Of a stretch of DNA of 64,000 bases, positions 25,902-35,472 are shown one piece after another (positions within the stretch are counted from its first letter, which is position 1; each line of letters begins with the position of its first letter). A model generated the notes under the pieces. It ran no database searches. It had not been told where the DNA came from and saw nothing but the letters and a program-made list of their open reading frames with translations. Source of the DNA: Paenibacillus sp. FSL K6-0276 (lineage in GTDB: Bacteria; Bacillota; Bacilli; Paenibacillales; Paenibacillaceae); the NCBI RefSeq assembly GCF_037977235.1, contig NZ_CP150276.1, positions 372,001-436,000 on the forward strand, in the 5' to 3' direction. Made by a program: the position numbers and the translations under genes.

Positions 25902-28900
25902 ATGAAGCGGTGCAAACTGTTGCTTCTGATTAGCATTCTGTTTATGCTCTTACCTCCTACTGCCATTCACGCCGAAAGAAAGGAGATAGAGTATCAAGTA
26001 GAGCTGGAATATCCACCATATAAATATGATAAAGATGGCTACATGACTGGTTTTGATATTGAATTGAGTAATATGATCTTTGAGAAGCAGGATTACGACG
26101 TCCACTACAGTACAGGGAAGTGGGCTGATGTGTATAGTCGGCTCGTTCAGGGAGATATCGAAACAGCGGGTCTAATGGCAATAACCGAAAGACGAAAACA
26201 AGAGTTGTTATTTTCAGAACCTGTTTTCAAAAGTTATATTTCCATCTACACAAGGCGAGGGCTTAAGGGTGAGATCGATTTAAATACGCTTGGAAGTTAT
26301 AAGATAGGTCTAGGAAACGGACAGTATTCTGAAACGGTACTAAACGGGCAACTGGGGATTAATGATTACATAGAATATGCAACGATTCCTGCGGCTTTGG
26401 AGGCCTTAGAAAAAGGGGAGATCGACCTTCTATTTGAGAATCAGGAGGTGGTCGATTATCTGCTCGTTGAACAGGGAAAGACGGACAGTATTATAAAGGA
26501 AGTGAATGATCTTTACCCAAGGGATGTAGCTTTTGCAATCAATAAGTCCACACCGGAGTTGGTTTCTTATATTAACGAGAGATTGGAGGAATTGCAACAT
26601 TCGGGTGCTTTTGAAGAACTGTACCAGAACTATTTCTTCGCTCATTCTGATTATTATAAAGGCATGATCCACAAGAGATTGGTTTACGGAGCAATCGTTC
26701 TATTCTGTCTTCTTATTCTTAGTTTAGTCCTGCTTAAATTGTATAATAATCGTTTACGGCGTGCTGTTTATTCGGAGCATCAATTTTTTGAGGATGTTAT
26801 AGAGCATAGCGGTATGGTGGTGTGGGCGGTACAAGCAGATAAAAAGGTAGTTCGGTTTAACAAGTTCGCTGAGCGGATGACAGGTTTAAGCGAGAAAGAG
26901 GTACTGGGAGTAAACATTGAGGATATCGATGGTTTGAAAGGTAGTACGGCTGTAATCCGGGATCTGCTGAACCGGGCAGTAGGACTCGAATACGTTAGCA
27001 ACGTAGAAATTAAACTCCCAGACCAGTCATCTGAAGCACGATACTTCTCATTTCGGACAGCCTTATTAAAAGGACTCGATAAGCAGGCAACTGATATCTT
27101 TGTGCTTGTAGGTGTGGATATTGAAGATCGTAAGCAAAATGAGCTGAGACTGCAGCTAAGTTATGAGGAACTGGAAGCTACTTGCGAAGAATTGTCAGCG
27201 GCAGAGGTCGAGCTGCAGGAGCAATTTGATAAGCTACAAGTAAGTGATCAACGGTACCGGCTTGTACTAGAAGGCTCAGGGGCATATCTGTGGGACCTTG
27301 ATTGGGAGACGGGACGTTATAATTTACCGGATCGTTGGTGCGAACTAATGGGCTATACGAAGGATGAAATCAACTCGTTCGAACTAGGAGCGTTTAGCAT
27401 TGCTCATCCCGAAGACCAATTGTCATCCTACAAGGCTAAACAAGATCATCTGAATGGATTGACGCCTATCTACGAGACTGTATACCGCATGCGGACCAAG
27501 GATAATCAAACGAGATGGTTTGAAGTAAGCGGAAAGGCTGTCGTTAGTTCAAAGTATAAAGATCGGTTATTTATAGGCTCCTTGATTGATATCACCGAGC
27601 AGAAGCAGGCAGAGCTCAAACTGAGTAACAGCTACCAAGAACTCGAGGCGACATATGAGCAGCTTACGACCACTCAACAGGAGCTTCTAGTGCAATATAA
27701 TATGCTTCTAGAGAATCAGAAACATATGCATCGGCTGGCTTATGTGGATGAGCTTAGTAATTTACCCAACCGTTTATGCCTACTAGAGACCATGGAGAAA
27801 TACATACAGCGTCCGGTTGGAAAGGCGGCACTACTGTTCATAGATTCAGATAATTTCAAATACATCAACGATTCCTTAGGTCATAAATCCGGGGATGTTC
27901 TCATAAGGAAGGTTAGCGAGAGATTGCAGTCGGTGTTGCCGGAAGGGAATATGCTCTCTCGGCTGGGCGGAGATGAATTTGTTATTTTTCTTAAGGATAT
28001 AGAGGACCGTGAGGATGTATTGAACCTGGCAGAGAGTATAATGAGTGTGTTCAGGCGGTCCTTTTTAATTGGTGAGAGTAATTTGTACGTCTCGCTAAGC
28101 GTAGGGATTTCCTTTTATCCGGATGATGGAGAGACGACCGAGCAAATTTTGAGTAATGCGGATGTGGCAATGTACCGTGCTAAAGAGGACGGCAAGGGAA
28201 CTTATGTAGTCTATGATAAATCGATGCATACAGCGTTTAATGAACGAATGAATATAGAGAAGCATTTGCGCAGTGCTATGAACAACAATGAATTTGAACT
28301 GTACTATCAGCCACAGATGGATATCCAGACTGGATTCATCTCAGGCTTTGAAGCTTTAATTCGTTGGAACAGCCCATCACTTGGTTCTGTATCCCCACTT
28401 TCATTTATAAAAATTGCTGAGGATTCCAGACTGATCATCGGTATTGGTGAATGGGTGCTTCGTGAATCTTGCGTCTTTATGAAAGGCATTCAAGAGCGTA
28501 CAGGCGTTCCTTATAAAATATCGGTTAACATTTCGATTATTCAGTTATTTCAGAACGATTTTATCGAGATGGTACAGGATAGTCTGGCTGTAAGTGGCCT
28601 AAAGCCAAGCTGTCTTGAGTTGGAAATCACGGAGTCTATTTTTATGAAATCATTTGAGAGTATCCTTGGCAAGCTGGAGTTTCTAAAATCTAAGGGCATT
28701 GGTATCGCCTTGGATGATTTCGGGACGGGTTACTCATCACTTAGCTATTTGCAGCAATTACCGATTTCAACGCTCAAGATGGATAAAACCTTTATTGATT
28801 CGCTCTCAGAAAAAGCTAACAATGAGTCTTTTGTGCAGTCAATTATTCAGCTGGGGCATAATATGGGATTAGAGGTCGTAGCGGAGGGTGTAGAAGAGGT

Positions 28901-29024
28901 TAGCCAAATGGATTTCCTCAAGACAACAGGCTGCGACAAGGTTCAAGGCTACCTGATTAGCAGACCTGTACCAAAGCAGGCAGTAGTAGAGCTTTTGGAA
29001 ACACAGAGGCGCTATGGGATCTAG
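25902..29024 (+). CDS. SBP-PAS-PAS-GGDEF-EAL membrane c-di-GMP enzyme
   Basis: A 1040-residue sensor. Signal peptide (LLLISILFMLLPPTAIHA), extracellular type-3 solute-binding domain (about 28-255, YPPYKYDKDGYMTGFDIELS), one membrane segment (about 262-284), two PAS domains (about 290-410 and 455-570) joined by short coiled coils. GGDEF domain with intact RLGGDEFVIF (about 686). EAL domain with GFEALIRWNSP (about 815), ELEITES, DDFGTGYSSLSYL (about 935), KMDKTFI and AEGVEE. All usual catalytic motifs for both synthesis and hydrolysis are kept, so it may be bifunctional. The binding domain suggests control by an amino acid or similar ligand. ATG 25902 follows AAAGGGGG. Confidence 0.94.
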   Translation: MKRCKLLLLISILFMLLPPTAIHAERKEIEYQVELEYPPYKYDKDGYMTGFDIELSNMIFEKQDYDVHYSTGKWADVYSRLVQGDIETAGLMAITERRKQELLFSEPVFKSYISIYTRRGLKGEIDLNTLGSYKIGLGNGQYSETVLNGQLGINDYIEYATIPAALEALEKGEIDLLFENQEVVDYLLVEQGKTDSIIKEVNDLYPRDVAFAINKSTPELVSYINERLEELQHSGAFEELYQNYFFAHSDYYKGMIHKRLVYGAIVLFCLLILSLVLLKLYNNRLRRAVYSEHQFFEDVIEHSGMVVWAVQADKKVVRFNKFAERMTGLSEKEVLGVNIEDIDGLKGSTAVIRDLLNRAVGLEYVSNVEIKLPDQSSEARYFSFRTALLKGLDKQATDIFVLVGVDIEDRKQNELRLQLSYEELEATCEELSAAEVELQEQFDKLQVSDQRYRLVLEGSGAYLWDLDWETGRYNLPDRWCELMGYTKDEINSFELGAFSIAHPEDQLSSYKAKQDHLNGLTPIYETVYRMRTKDNQTRWFEVSGKAVVSSKYKDRLFIGSLIDITEQKQAELKLSNSYQELEATYEQLTTTQQELLVQYNMLLENQKHMHRLAYVDELSNLPNRLCLLETMEKYIQRPVGKAALLFIDSDNFKYINDSLGHKSGDVLIRKVSERLQSVLPEGNMLSRLGGDEFVIFLKDIEDREDVLNLAESIMSVFRRSFLIGESNLYVSLSVGISFYPDDGETTEQILSNADVAMYRAKEDGKGTYVVYDKSMHTAFNERMNIEKHLRSAMNNNEFELYYQPQMDIQTGFISGFEALIRWNSPSLGSVSPLSFIKIAEDSRLIIGIGEWVLRESCVFMKGIQERTGVPYKISVNISIIQLFQNDFIEMVQDSLAVSGLKPSCLELEITESIFMKSFESILGKLEFLKSKGIGIALDDFGTGYSSLSYLQQLPISTLKMDKTFIDSLSEKANNESFVQSIIQLGHNMGLEVVAEGVEEVSQMDFLKTTGCDKVQGYLISRPVPKQAVVELLETQRRYGI

Positions 29025-29048
29025 CTGTCAGATACAAACTTATAGATG

Positions 29049-29095
29049 AACACAAACAAGCCCGTGAAAATATCCGTGGGCTTATTTGTTGTGTT
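29049..29095. terminator. Terminator between convergent c-di-GMP genes
   Basis: Outer arms AACACAA/TTGTGTT and inner AAGCCC/GGGCTT form a long hairpin flanked by A/T tracts. It serves the convergent genes on both sides. Confidence 0.8.
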
Positions 29096-29100
29096 CTGTC

Positions 29101-30195
29101 TTAGCTGATTACGATTTTGTTCTTCCCCGTGTTCTTAGCCTCGTATAGTGCGTCATCTGCTTTCTGAAACGTAGAATTCTTGGAATCTGTACCTGTGAAA
29201 TCGTGCATACCGATACTGACAGTTACGCTTTTACCGTTCATTTCCGTAAAAGGTGTATTAGAGATGGCTGCTAGAATCTGCTTCATAATCTCATGTGAAT
29301 GATTAAGGGTTTTAGAAGTCAGAATGACGACAAATTCTTCTCCGCCGAAGCGAGCCGCGAAATCATCGGGACCGATATGCTCGAGGAGGATCGCTGCGAC
29401 CTTTTGCAATACGATATCTCCAACGGAGTGTCCATAGGTGTCATTTACTTTTTTGAAGTTGTCGATGTCCATAACGGCTAGCTGCATTGGAAATGGATTA
29501 CTCTGCTGATGCTCGATTAGCCAACCCAAGTATTCATGAAAAGTCTTATGATTATAAAGGTCAGTCAGGGGATCGATCTTGGATAGACGGTCCATAATTA
29601 TATTCTGAATGCGTAATTCCTGTTCTGACTTTACCGAGTTCTCTAGGGATTGCATCAAATCACGCCCACGACCGATTACTGCAAAGCCTGCTAAAGCAGT
29701 AGCAGCAAAAATAAGCGAAATAATGATAGTTTGAGTGATCGGTACGTACCCGTGATTAGATGTCTTGAAGAATAAAATGATCGTGTACAGTAGACAAATG
29801 GCAGAAGTGGCTTTCATATAACTGCTCTTCATATAGATCATGGATATAAGTAGCGGGAGCAGCATAATTAATGATATACCATACAGTTCATCGCTGAGAT
29901 TGATGATAATCAGAACTGCAAATAAATGGCTCGCAACCGTAATGGCGAGCTCGGACCATAGGGGTTTCCATCTATAGATGCATTCCAGAATAATGATCAA
30001 AGTCACTATGATGGTATCAGGAATCAGCGATTGCGTAATAAACTTGCTTATGGTTAGGGGCTCCGGATGTTGACCCCATAAGCATAGAGAATCCAAAAAA
30101 TGAATACTTAAATCCACAAGCAGGATGATCCAGAATGCATTGAGAAGCACACGATTCCAATTAGTCTGTCGAGGAGTTTGAGATGTAGTATGCAT
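29101..30195 (-). CDS. Membrane diguanylate cyclase (GGDEF)
   Basis: A 364-residue protein with about six N-terminal hydrophobic segments (about 10-190) and a C-terminal GGDEF domain. The active site is FAARFGGEEFVVIL; DNFKKVNDTYGHSVGDIVL is the nucleotide-binding region. No EAL domain. ATG 30195 is chosen because AGAGGA lies 7 bp upstream and the first membrane segment follows; a TTG at 30276 only adds a hydrophilic tail. Convergent with the GGDEF-EAL gene, so two c-di-GMP enzymes face each other. Confidence 0.92.
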   Translation of the reverse strand: MHTTSQTPRQTNWNRVLLNAFWIILLVDLSIHFLDSLCLWGQHPEPLTISKFITQSLIPDTIIVTLIIILECIYRWKPLWSELAITVASHLFAVLIIINLSDELYGISLIMLLPLLISMIYMKSSYMKATSAICLLYTIILFFKTSNHGYVPITQTIIISLIFAATALAGFAVIGRGRDLMQSLENSVKSEQELRIQNIIMDRLSKIDPLTDLYNHKTFHEYLGWLIEHQQSNPFPMQLAVMDIDNFKKVNDTYGHSVGDIVLQKVAAILLEHIGPDDFAARFGGEEFVVILTSKTLNHSHEIMKQILAAISNTPFTEMNGKSVTVSIGMHDFTGTDSKNSTFQKADDALYEAKNTGKNKIVIS

Positions 30196-30440
30196 AATAT
30201 GATCCTCTTTTCCAGTGGCAATATGCTTATATATTCGACAATAATCCCTGATCCCCTCTTGACTATTTATTTCCAAATGAACAATTTAAGATTAATATTC
30301 GTCTTTTGACAGAGATATATATTTTAATGGTGGTTTATACATGTTAATAATACTTAAAGGCGAATTATATAGTGATTATCCTCTTGGTGCATTCGTGTAT
30401 TTTCGGTAACATTCCTATTGGATCGAAAAATAATGATCAG

Positions 30441-30551
30441 CTGTTCGTTATCCCCGAAGATAAGGTTTGGGGGTTTCTACAGGGAACCGTAAATTCCTGG
30501 CTACGGATAGGGTGCTTTTGGCATACCTATGTTGTAGTCGGGATTTTTTTT
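30441..30551 (+). ncRNA. Purine (guanine-type) riboswitch with terminator
   Basis: P1 CTGTTCG (30441-30447) pairs with CGGATAG (30504-30510). P2 is CCCCGA...TTTGGGG with loop GATAAGG. J2/3 is GTTTCTAC. P3 is AGGGA/TTCCT with loop ACCGTAA. The specificity base before TACGG is C (30501), which predicts guanine/hypoxanthine. TCCTGGCTAC (30495-30504) alternatively pairs with GTAGTCGGGA (30534-30543) followed by eight T, a terminator/antiterminator switch. A TTGGTG-17-TAACAT promoter at 30384-30412 is only weak. The next reading frame, 18 bp later, is a truncated oxidoreductase. Confidence 0.9.
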
Positions 30552-30568
30552 GTTTAAGGGAGGAACAG

Positions 30569-30658
30569 ATGAGTAAATATGATGTGATTGTTGTTGGTGC
30601 AGGTCCCGCAGGGATATGGATTGCTAGAGGGATGATCGATCGAAAAGGAATAGTATAG
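30569..30658 (+). pseudogene. Remnant of an FAD-dependent oxidoreductase
   Basis: A strong RBS (GGGAGGAAC) and ATG open a 29-residue frame, SKYDVIVVGAGPAGIWIA, the classic FAD-binding N-terminus of COG2509-like oxidoreductases (usually 400 or more residues). A stop at 30656 cuts it off and no continuation is visible in any frame downstream. It is directly under the guanine riboswitch, so the riboswitch now seems to control nothing. Confidence 0.7.
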
Positions 30659-30834
30659 AAAGTCGTCCGATTGGACCAAATGGCTTGCACATCCGGAATT
30701 TTTTTAATGTAAGAGGTCAAAACACCCTGATGAACTTCAGTATCTACGGCGTACAGTTCTTCCTTAGCTGAAATATTCTCCAAGAGACTGATGTCGTTGG
30801 TGTAGTGGGTATCGATTTGGCGGTGTAGTAAAAC
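30658..30834 (-). pseudogene. Gene fragment, unidentified
   Basis: On the minus strand a coding-like segment (QIDTHYTNDISLLENI then KEELYAVDTEVHQGVLTSYI and IPDVQAIWS) has no proper start or end. It abuts the terminator of the nucleotidyltransferase gene on one side and the oxidoreductase remnant on the other. It reads like part of an extracellular sensor (Cache-like) domain, but this is a guess from composition. Confidence 0.35.
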
Positions 30835-30875
30835 AACAAAAGCAAGCCCTTTTATACTGGGGCTTGCTGTTTGTT
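30832..30875. terminator. Terminator after the nucleotidyltransferase gene
   Basis: AGCAAGCCC (30841-30849) and GGGCTTGCT (30860-30868), flanked by AACAACAAA and TTTGTT. Confidence 0.85.
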
Positions 30876-30878
30876 ATT

Positions 30879-31451
30879 TTAGGTAGAGCTAATCTGCAAC
30901 TGCGTCCAAGTTTTCTGCCAGTTCTTCTTAATAACGCGTTGTTCATAAATAGGGAGTAAGTTCGGTTTTTCTGTAAAATGTGGGGTAGGTCGTAATACGA
31001 CACGAATTACGTCTGAAATTCCGTGTGGAGCGACTAGGATGATTTTACCCGATGGATCTAGGGAGAGTCCAAGCGCTGTGGCGGTTTCCGGAAACTTGGA
31101 GATCGCATCTACAGCTGATGTATAAGGTGGAAGTTGATTGACGGTATGCATTCTTGCTTCATTTTTAACAGACCAGGGTATAGTAGGATTCAGGCTTCTT
31201 AGTCTCGCCTCCCATTGCTTCTCCACTTCCTCTTGAAGATTGCTGTCGTCATAATAAATAACATCAACGTCTGGTAAAGGTGTCCGTTCTTCGAAGCCAT
31301 GTAGGGTGTCCCAGATTTTTGCACGTACAAAGCCAGCACAAACCCACCAATCGGGTAGCTGAAGGGATCTAGCATTTTCTAATATATCCATCATCCAGGG
31401 ATCATTTTGTACAAGCTGAATGATATCTGCCTCGTGTTCTATTTTCTGCAA
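30879..31451 (-). CDS. Nucleotidyltransferase family protein (NTP_transf_6)
   Basis: A 190-residue protein of the DUF925/COG3575 nucleotidyltransferase-like family. The typical segments are LPDWWVCAGFVRAKIWDTLH, TPLPDVDVIYYDDSNL (Asp pair) and WSVKNEARMH, then TSAVDAISKFPETATALGL. TTG 31451 is chosen because GGAGG ends 8 bp upstream and the length then equals the family's usual 185-195; an ATG at 31496 is possible. Substrate unknown. Divergent from the LytS-like gene. Confidence 0.85.
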   Translation of the reverse strand: MQKIEHEADIIQLVQNDPWMMDILENARSLQLPDWWVCAGFVRAKIWDTLHGFEERTPLPDVDVIYYDDSNLQEEVEKQWEARLRSLNPTIPWSVKNEARMHTVNQLPPYTSAVDAISKFPETATALGLSLDPSGKIILVAPHGISDVIRVVLRPTPHFTEKPNLLPIYEQRVIKKNWQKTWTQLQISST

Positions 31452-31599
31452 TCCGCCCACCTCCGAATATTCGTGTTTCCAATCTGTTAATATCATACAA
31501 CAAGAGTTTCGATAGAGGTATAAAAGGACAGGCTGAATGGACAGAGGCATGAACTATCTTTATAATAAGTCGACATCTAGTCCTTTGGAGGCGGAGACC

Positions 31600-33261
31600 G
31601 TGCAATATACGTTTACGATATTACTGCAATTATTCGAAAGAGCTGCGCTATTGCTGATGTGTCTGTTTGTGCTGACTCGTCTGCCGCGGTTTAAAGAGAT
31701 TTTTCAAAAAGGAACCTACGCCCCGCAGGAGCTTGCCATAGCGACGATGATCTTCAGTTTATTTGCCATCTTTGGTACCTACAGTGGGATTAATGTGGAA
31801 GGTTCGCTTGTGAATGTGCGAATTATCGCCATCGTATCCGGTGGGATTTTGTTCGGGCCATGGGTAGGACTCATAACAGGCATCATCTCAGGGGTTCACC
31901 GTTTTCTGATTGATATCGGAGGGGTAACCTCTCTTCCTTGTCTGATTACGAGTATTACCGCAGGTATTGTATCCGGGATGATATACCGCCGTACCTCTGG
32001 CGAGCGTCGATGGATGGCGGGTATTTTGGCTGGAATGGCCTGTGAAGCGCTGACGATGCTGCTCATTCTGGTGATGGCTGAACCGTCGTCGCTGGGTGTG
32101 GATATCGTGTCCAAAATTGCTTTTCCGATGATTATGAGCCAGATTAGTGTCGGTCTGATTGTCATGCTAGTGCAGAGTGTGGAAGGTGAAAAGGAACGGA
32201 TTGCGGCGAAGCAGTCCAAGCTGGCACTGGATATTGCCAATAAGACCTTGCCTTATTTTCGCAATATTAATCCCGAGTCGCTTCGCACCATCTGCCAAAT
32301 TATCAAAGAAGATATCGGCGCAGATGCGGTAGCTATTACGGATACTAGACTCATTCTCGCTTACGTTGGTGTTGGAGAAGAGGATTATACTACGACCAAT
32401 GAAATTATTACTGAAGAAACTAAAGTGACGTTGTCCAGTGGTGAAATCACCATCCGTAACGACGATAGTGATTATGTCAATCCGGAGATTAAATCGCTGA
32501 TTATTATTCCATTGAAGGAAAAAGGCGAAGTGACGGGAGCGCTCAAAATCTATTACACCAGAGCCCACAAGATCACTTATTCTCTCCAAGCTATGGCTGT
32601 AGGTTTGTCACAAATGATCTCTACACTAATGGAAGTATCGCGGGTTGAGGGTATTAAAGAAATGGCGAACAAAGCAGAACTAAAGGCGCTGCAGACCAGC
32701 ATTAACCCACACTTCCTGTTCAATGCACTGAATGCGATTGCGTCCTCGATTCGGATTAACCCGGATAAGGCGCGCGAGCTAATTGTGAATCTGTCCGGTT
32801 ATATGAGATATAATCTGGAGCTGACGGATGAATTCATTGATATTAAACGCGAGCTGCAGCAGGTTCAGCAATACGTGGAGATTGAAAAAGCGCGCTTCGG
32901 AAGCCGTCTGAACGTGCTTTACGATATTGATGAGGTTCAGGTTCGAATTCCGAGTCTGATTATTCAGCCGCTTGTAGAAAATGCGATTATACATGGCATA
33001 CTGAAGGTAAGAGGAGCGGGAACAGTAACGATTTCTGTAAAAAATCAAGGCGATAATGTGCGAGTTGGCATTCGGGATACCGGAGCTGGCATCAGCGATG
33101 AAACCATAGAGAAGGTCTATACTGGCGATATGCCGGAGAATAAAATCGGATTGTTTAATGTACATCAACGGGTCAAGCTCATCTATGGAACTGGACTTAC
33201 GATTCAGAGGTTGGATAAAGGGACGAACATTTATTTTGATGTCAAAAAGGAGGGCCTATGA
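31600..33261 (+). CDS. LytS-type sensor histidine kinase
   Basis: A 553-residue kinase with the 5TM-LYT receptor region (about 5-195), a GAF domain (about 215-350) and the HisKA_5 phosphoacceptor motif [18 protein letters not shown] (His about 369). HATPase has [12 protein letters not shown] and RDTGAGI. GTG 31600 is preferred: GGAGGCGGAG lies 8 bp upstream and the first hydrophobic helix follows as in other LytS proteins. Overlaps its response regulator by 4 bp. Relatives (LytS, YpdA, BtsS) respond to membrane potential or pyruvate. Confidence 0.92.
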   Translation: MQYTFTILLQLFERAALLLMCLFVLTRLPRFKEIFQKGTYAPQELAIATMIFSLFAIFGTYSGINVEGSLVNVRIIAIVSGGILFGPWVGLITGIISGVHRFLIDIGGVTSLPCLITSITAGIVSGMIYRRTSGERRWMAGILAGMACEALTMLLILVMAEPSSLGVDIVSKIAFPMIMSQISVGLIVMLVQSVEGEKERIAAKQSKLALDIANKTLPYFRNINPESLRTICQIIKEDIGADAVAITDTRLILAYVGVGEEDYTTTNEIITEETKVTLSSGEITIRNDDSDYVNPEIKSLIIIPLKEKGEVTGALKIYYTRAHKITYSLQAMAVGLSQMISTLMEVSRVEGIKEMANKAELKALQTSINPHFLFNALNAIASSIRINPDKARELIVNLSGYMRYNLELTDEFIDIKRELQQVQQYVEIEKARFGSRLNVLYDIDEVQVRIPSLIIQPLVENAIIHGILKVRGAGTVTISVKNQGDNVRVGIRDTGAGISDETIEKVYTGDMPENKIGLFNVHQRVKLIYGTGLTIQRLDKGTNIYFDVKKEGL

Positions 33262-33986
33262 GAGCAATCATCGTGGAGGATGAAGAGCTGGCAAGACAGG
33301 AGCTGGCTTATTTAATAGAGACACACAGTGGGATCGACATTGCCGCACAATTTGAAGACGGGCTGGATGCACTCAAATTTTTACAGGTTGAGACGGTAGA
33401 TGTGATTTTTCTGGACATTAATATTCCCTCGATCGATGGAGTGCTGTTGGCTCAGAATATTAGCAGATTCTCGGTGAAACCATATATAGTGTTTATTACT
33501 GCTTATAAGGAGCATGCCGCTGAAGCCTTTGAGATTGAAGCGTTTGACTATATTCTGAAGCCTTACAGTGAGGTGCGAATTAAGGCTATGCTGCACAAGC
33601 TAGAGGGAACGTTTGCGACCCGTGGGAGACAGGGGGAAGAAGAACGTAATCCAGTCAGTGATAAGGTAAACCTGTGGAAAAATGAAAAGATTATCGTAGT
33701 GAATGCCGACGATATTTATTACGCCTCCGCGCAGGAGAAAAGTACGAGCGTAATGACTAAAGGCGAGGAGTATAGTATGGCGCTCAGCATCAGTGATTTC
33801 TATAATCGACTGCCTGAGGATCGTTTTTTTCGCTGTCATCGCTCCTATATCGTTAACCTGTCCAAGATCAAGGAAATCATCCCTTGGTTCAACAATACGT
33901 ACTTGCTGCGCCTGCACGATTTGGACTTTGAAGTGCCGGTAAGTCGTAGTAAGGTGAAAGAATTCAGGCAGATTATGCGCCTATAG
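33258..33986 (+). CDS. LytTR-family response regulator
   Basis: A 242-residue regulator. Receiver domain with acidic VEDEE at the start, phosphoacceptor in [16 protein letters not shown] (about 53), [13 protein letters not shown] and the Lys of YILKPY. The C-terminal LytTR DNA-binding domain covers about 135-240, with [20 protein letters not shown] and [16 protein letters not shown]. Starts on the ATGA of the kinase gene. Probable target is the OFA transporter downstream (tandem box at 33988-34018). Confidence 0.94.
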   Translation: MRAIIVEDEELARQELAYLIETHSGIDIAAQFEDGLDALKFLQVETVDVIFLDINIPSIDGVLLAQNISRFSVKPYIVFITAYKEHAAEAFEIEAFDYILKPYSEVRIKAMLHKLEGTFATRGRQGEEERNPVSDKVNLWKNEKIIVVNADDIYYASAQEKSTSVMTKGEEYSMALSISDFYNRLPEDRFFRCHRSYIVNLSKIKEIIPWFNNTYLLRLHDLDFEVPVSRSKVKEFRQIMRL

Positions 33987-33987
33987 A

Positions 33988-34056
33988 TGCAGTTCATTCT
34001 TCATTTTCGTCATCTCATGCCGGATTTCTCTCAACATTCGCTGGTTTAGCTACAAT
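33988..34056 (+). promoter_or_regulatory. Tandem LytTR-type boxes and promoter of the OFA transporter
   Basis: TGCAGTTCAT (33988-33997) and GTCATCTCAT (34009-34018) are direct repeats with an 11-bp spacer, 21 bp apart. The E. coli YpdB site is GGCATTTCAT-N11-GGCATTTCAT; each repeat matches 8 of 10. A -10 TACAAT (34051-34056) lies downstream with a poor -35, as expected for an activated promoter. Confidence 0.6.
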
Positions 34057-34112
34057 AAAGAGGCAATAGAAGCTCTTGTAGCAGACAACGAGAGAGAAAG
34101 AAGGAATAGACC

Positions 34113-35363
34113 ATGACTTCGACGATGGACAACAAAGACGCCAAACGGTGGCTTATCGTATTAGGAACAGTAATTATGCAGATGGGTCTAGGTACCATTT
34201 ATACATGGAGCTTGTTCAATGCACATCTGGTAACAAAATTCGGATGGGAGCTTAACTCTGTTTCTATTACGTTTTCGATCACGAGCTTTGCACTCGCTTT
34301 CGCAACCTTGTTCGCAGGGAAATTGCAGGATCGTTTTGGTCTTCGTCGGTTAACTGCCGCCGCAGGGATTGTGCTTGGTCTAGGATTGATTCTTAGCTCT
34401 CAGGCGAATTCGCTTCTAATGTTCTATGTACTAGTTGGTGTAATCGTTGGTTTTGCGGACGGAACAGCTTACATCACTTCATTATCTAACTTAATTAAAT
34501 GGTTTCCAAATAATAAAGGTTTAATCTCTGGTGTGTCCGTGGGTGCTTACGGAACGGGGAGCTTGATTTTTAAATACATCAATGGCGGGTTGATTGACTC
34601 GGTGGGTGTATCTAATACGTTTATGTATTGGGGCATGATTGTTATGGTGATGATTGTGATTGGTGCCTTGCTCGTAAGAGAAGCTCCAGTACAAGCGGCA
34701 TCACTGGGTGCAACATCAACTTCGACTATAGCTAAACCAAAAGACTACACGGTAAAAGAAATGCTACGTACGAAAGAAGCTTACCTGTTGTTCATTATTT
34801 TTTTCACCGCTTGTATGTGTGGCCTGTATTTGATCGGTATTGTAAAAGACATCGGCGTGCAGCTGGCTGGACTTGACGTGCAGACGGCAGCTAATGCGGT
34901 AGCGATGATTGCCATTTTTAATACAGCAGGACGTTTGATCTTGGGTGCCTTGTCTGATAAAATGAGCCGTTTGAAGCTGGTAGGCGCTTCGCTTGCTGTA
35001 ACGGCAGCCGCTATGTTGACCCTTAGCTATGCAACGCTGAATTTCGGACTGTTCTTCACTTGTGTAGCAGCCATTGCGTTCTGCTTCGGGGGTAACATTA
35101 CAGTGTTCCCGGCTATTGTCAGTGACTTCTTTGGTCTGAAGAACCACAGTAAGAACTATGGAATCGTCTATCAAGGGTTCGGTATCGGTGCCCTTTCCGG
35201 TTCATTCATCGCCGTCTTCCTGGGTGGGTTTAAACCAACCTTTGTCATCTTCGGCCTCTTATGTCTGCTGGCTTGCATCATTGCGATTTCTCTGAAACCG
35301 CCGGTGGTGAAGGTGGAAGAGGAGAAGGCACTTCGGCTCAAAGCTGCAGAACGCACGGCTTAA
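34113..35363 (+). CDS. OFA-type MFS transporter
   Basis: A 416-residue, 12-helix major facilitator of the oxalate:formate antiporter family. Landmarks: QMGLGTIYTWSLFNAHLVTK in helix 1, AGKLQDRFGLRR in loop 2-3, GFADGTAYITSLSNLIKWFP (about 112-131), and helix-11 region YGIVYQGFGIGALSG. E. coli YhjX belongs to this family and is controlled by the LytS/LytTR pair YpdAB in response to pyruvate. The same gene order and a matching box here suggest a small carboxylate (pyruvate?) as substrate or inducer (inference). AGAAGGAA precedes ATG 34113. Confidence 0.9.
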   Translation: MTSTMDNKDAKRWLIVLGTVIMQMGLGTIYTWSLFNAHLVTKFGWELNSVSITFSITSFALAFATLFAGKLQDRFGLRRLTAAAGIVLGLGLILSSQANSLLMFYVLVGVIVGFADGTAYITSLSNLIKWFPNNKGLISGVSVGAYGTGSLIFKYINGGLIDSVGVSNTFMYWGMIVMVMIVIGALLVREAPVQAASLGATSTSTIAKPKDYTVKEMLRTKEAYLLFIIFFTACMCGLYLIGIVKDIGVQLAGLDVQTAANAVAMIAIFNTAGRLILGALSDKMSRLKLVGASLAVTAAAMLTLSYATLNFGLFFTCVAAIAFCFGGNITVFPAIVSDFFGLKNHSKNYGIVYQGFGIGALSGSFIAVFLGGFKPTFVIFGLLCLLACIIAISLKPPVVKVEEEKALRLKAAERTA

Positions 35364-35388
35364 GGATGTAAGACAACTAAATAATTTT

Positions 35389-35428
35389 AAAAAGACGTGC
35401 AAACTGACAACAGTTGTACGTCTTTTTT
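35389..35428 (+). terminator. Terminator after the OFA transporter
   Basis: AAAAGACGT-CAACTG-type arms and ACGTCTTTTTT around GACAAC. Confidence 0.8.
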
Positions 35429-35472
35429 CTATAACTATATAAGTAGGTACATCAATAGGATAGTGTGGTTGA

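Noticed and set aside
30372..30557. Short frames across the guanine riboswitch
   Set aside because: They run through the aptamer and terminator hairpin; the RNA structure explains the sequence.
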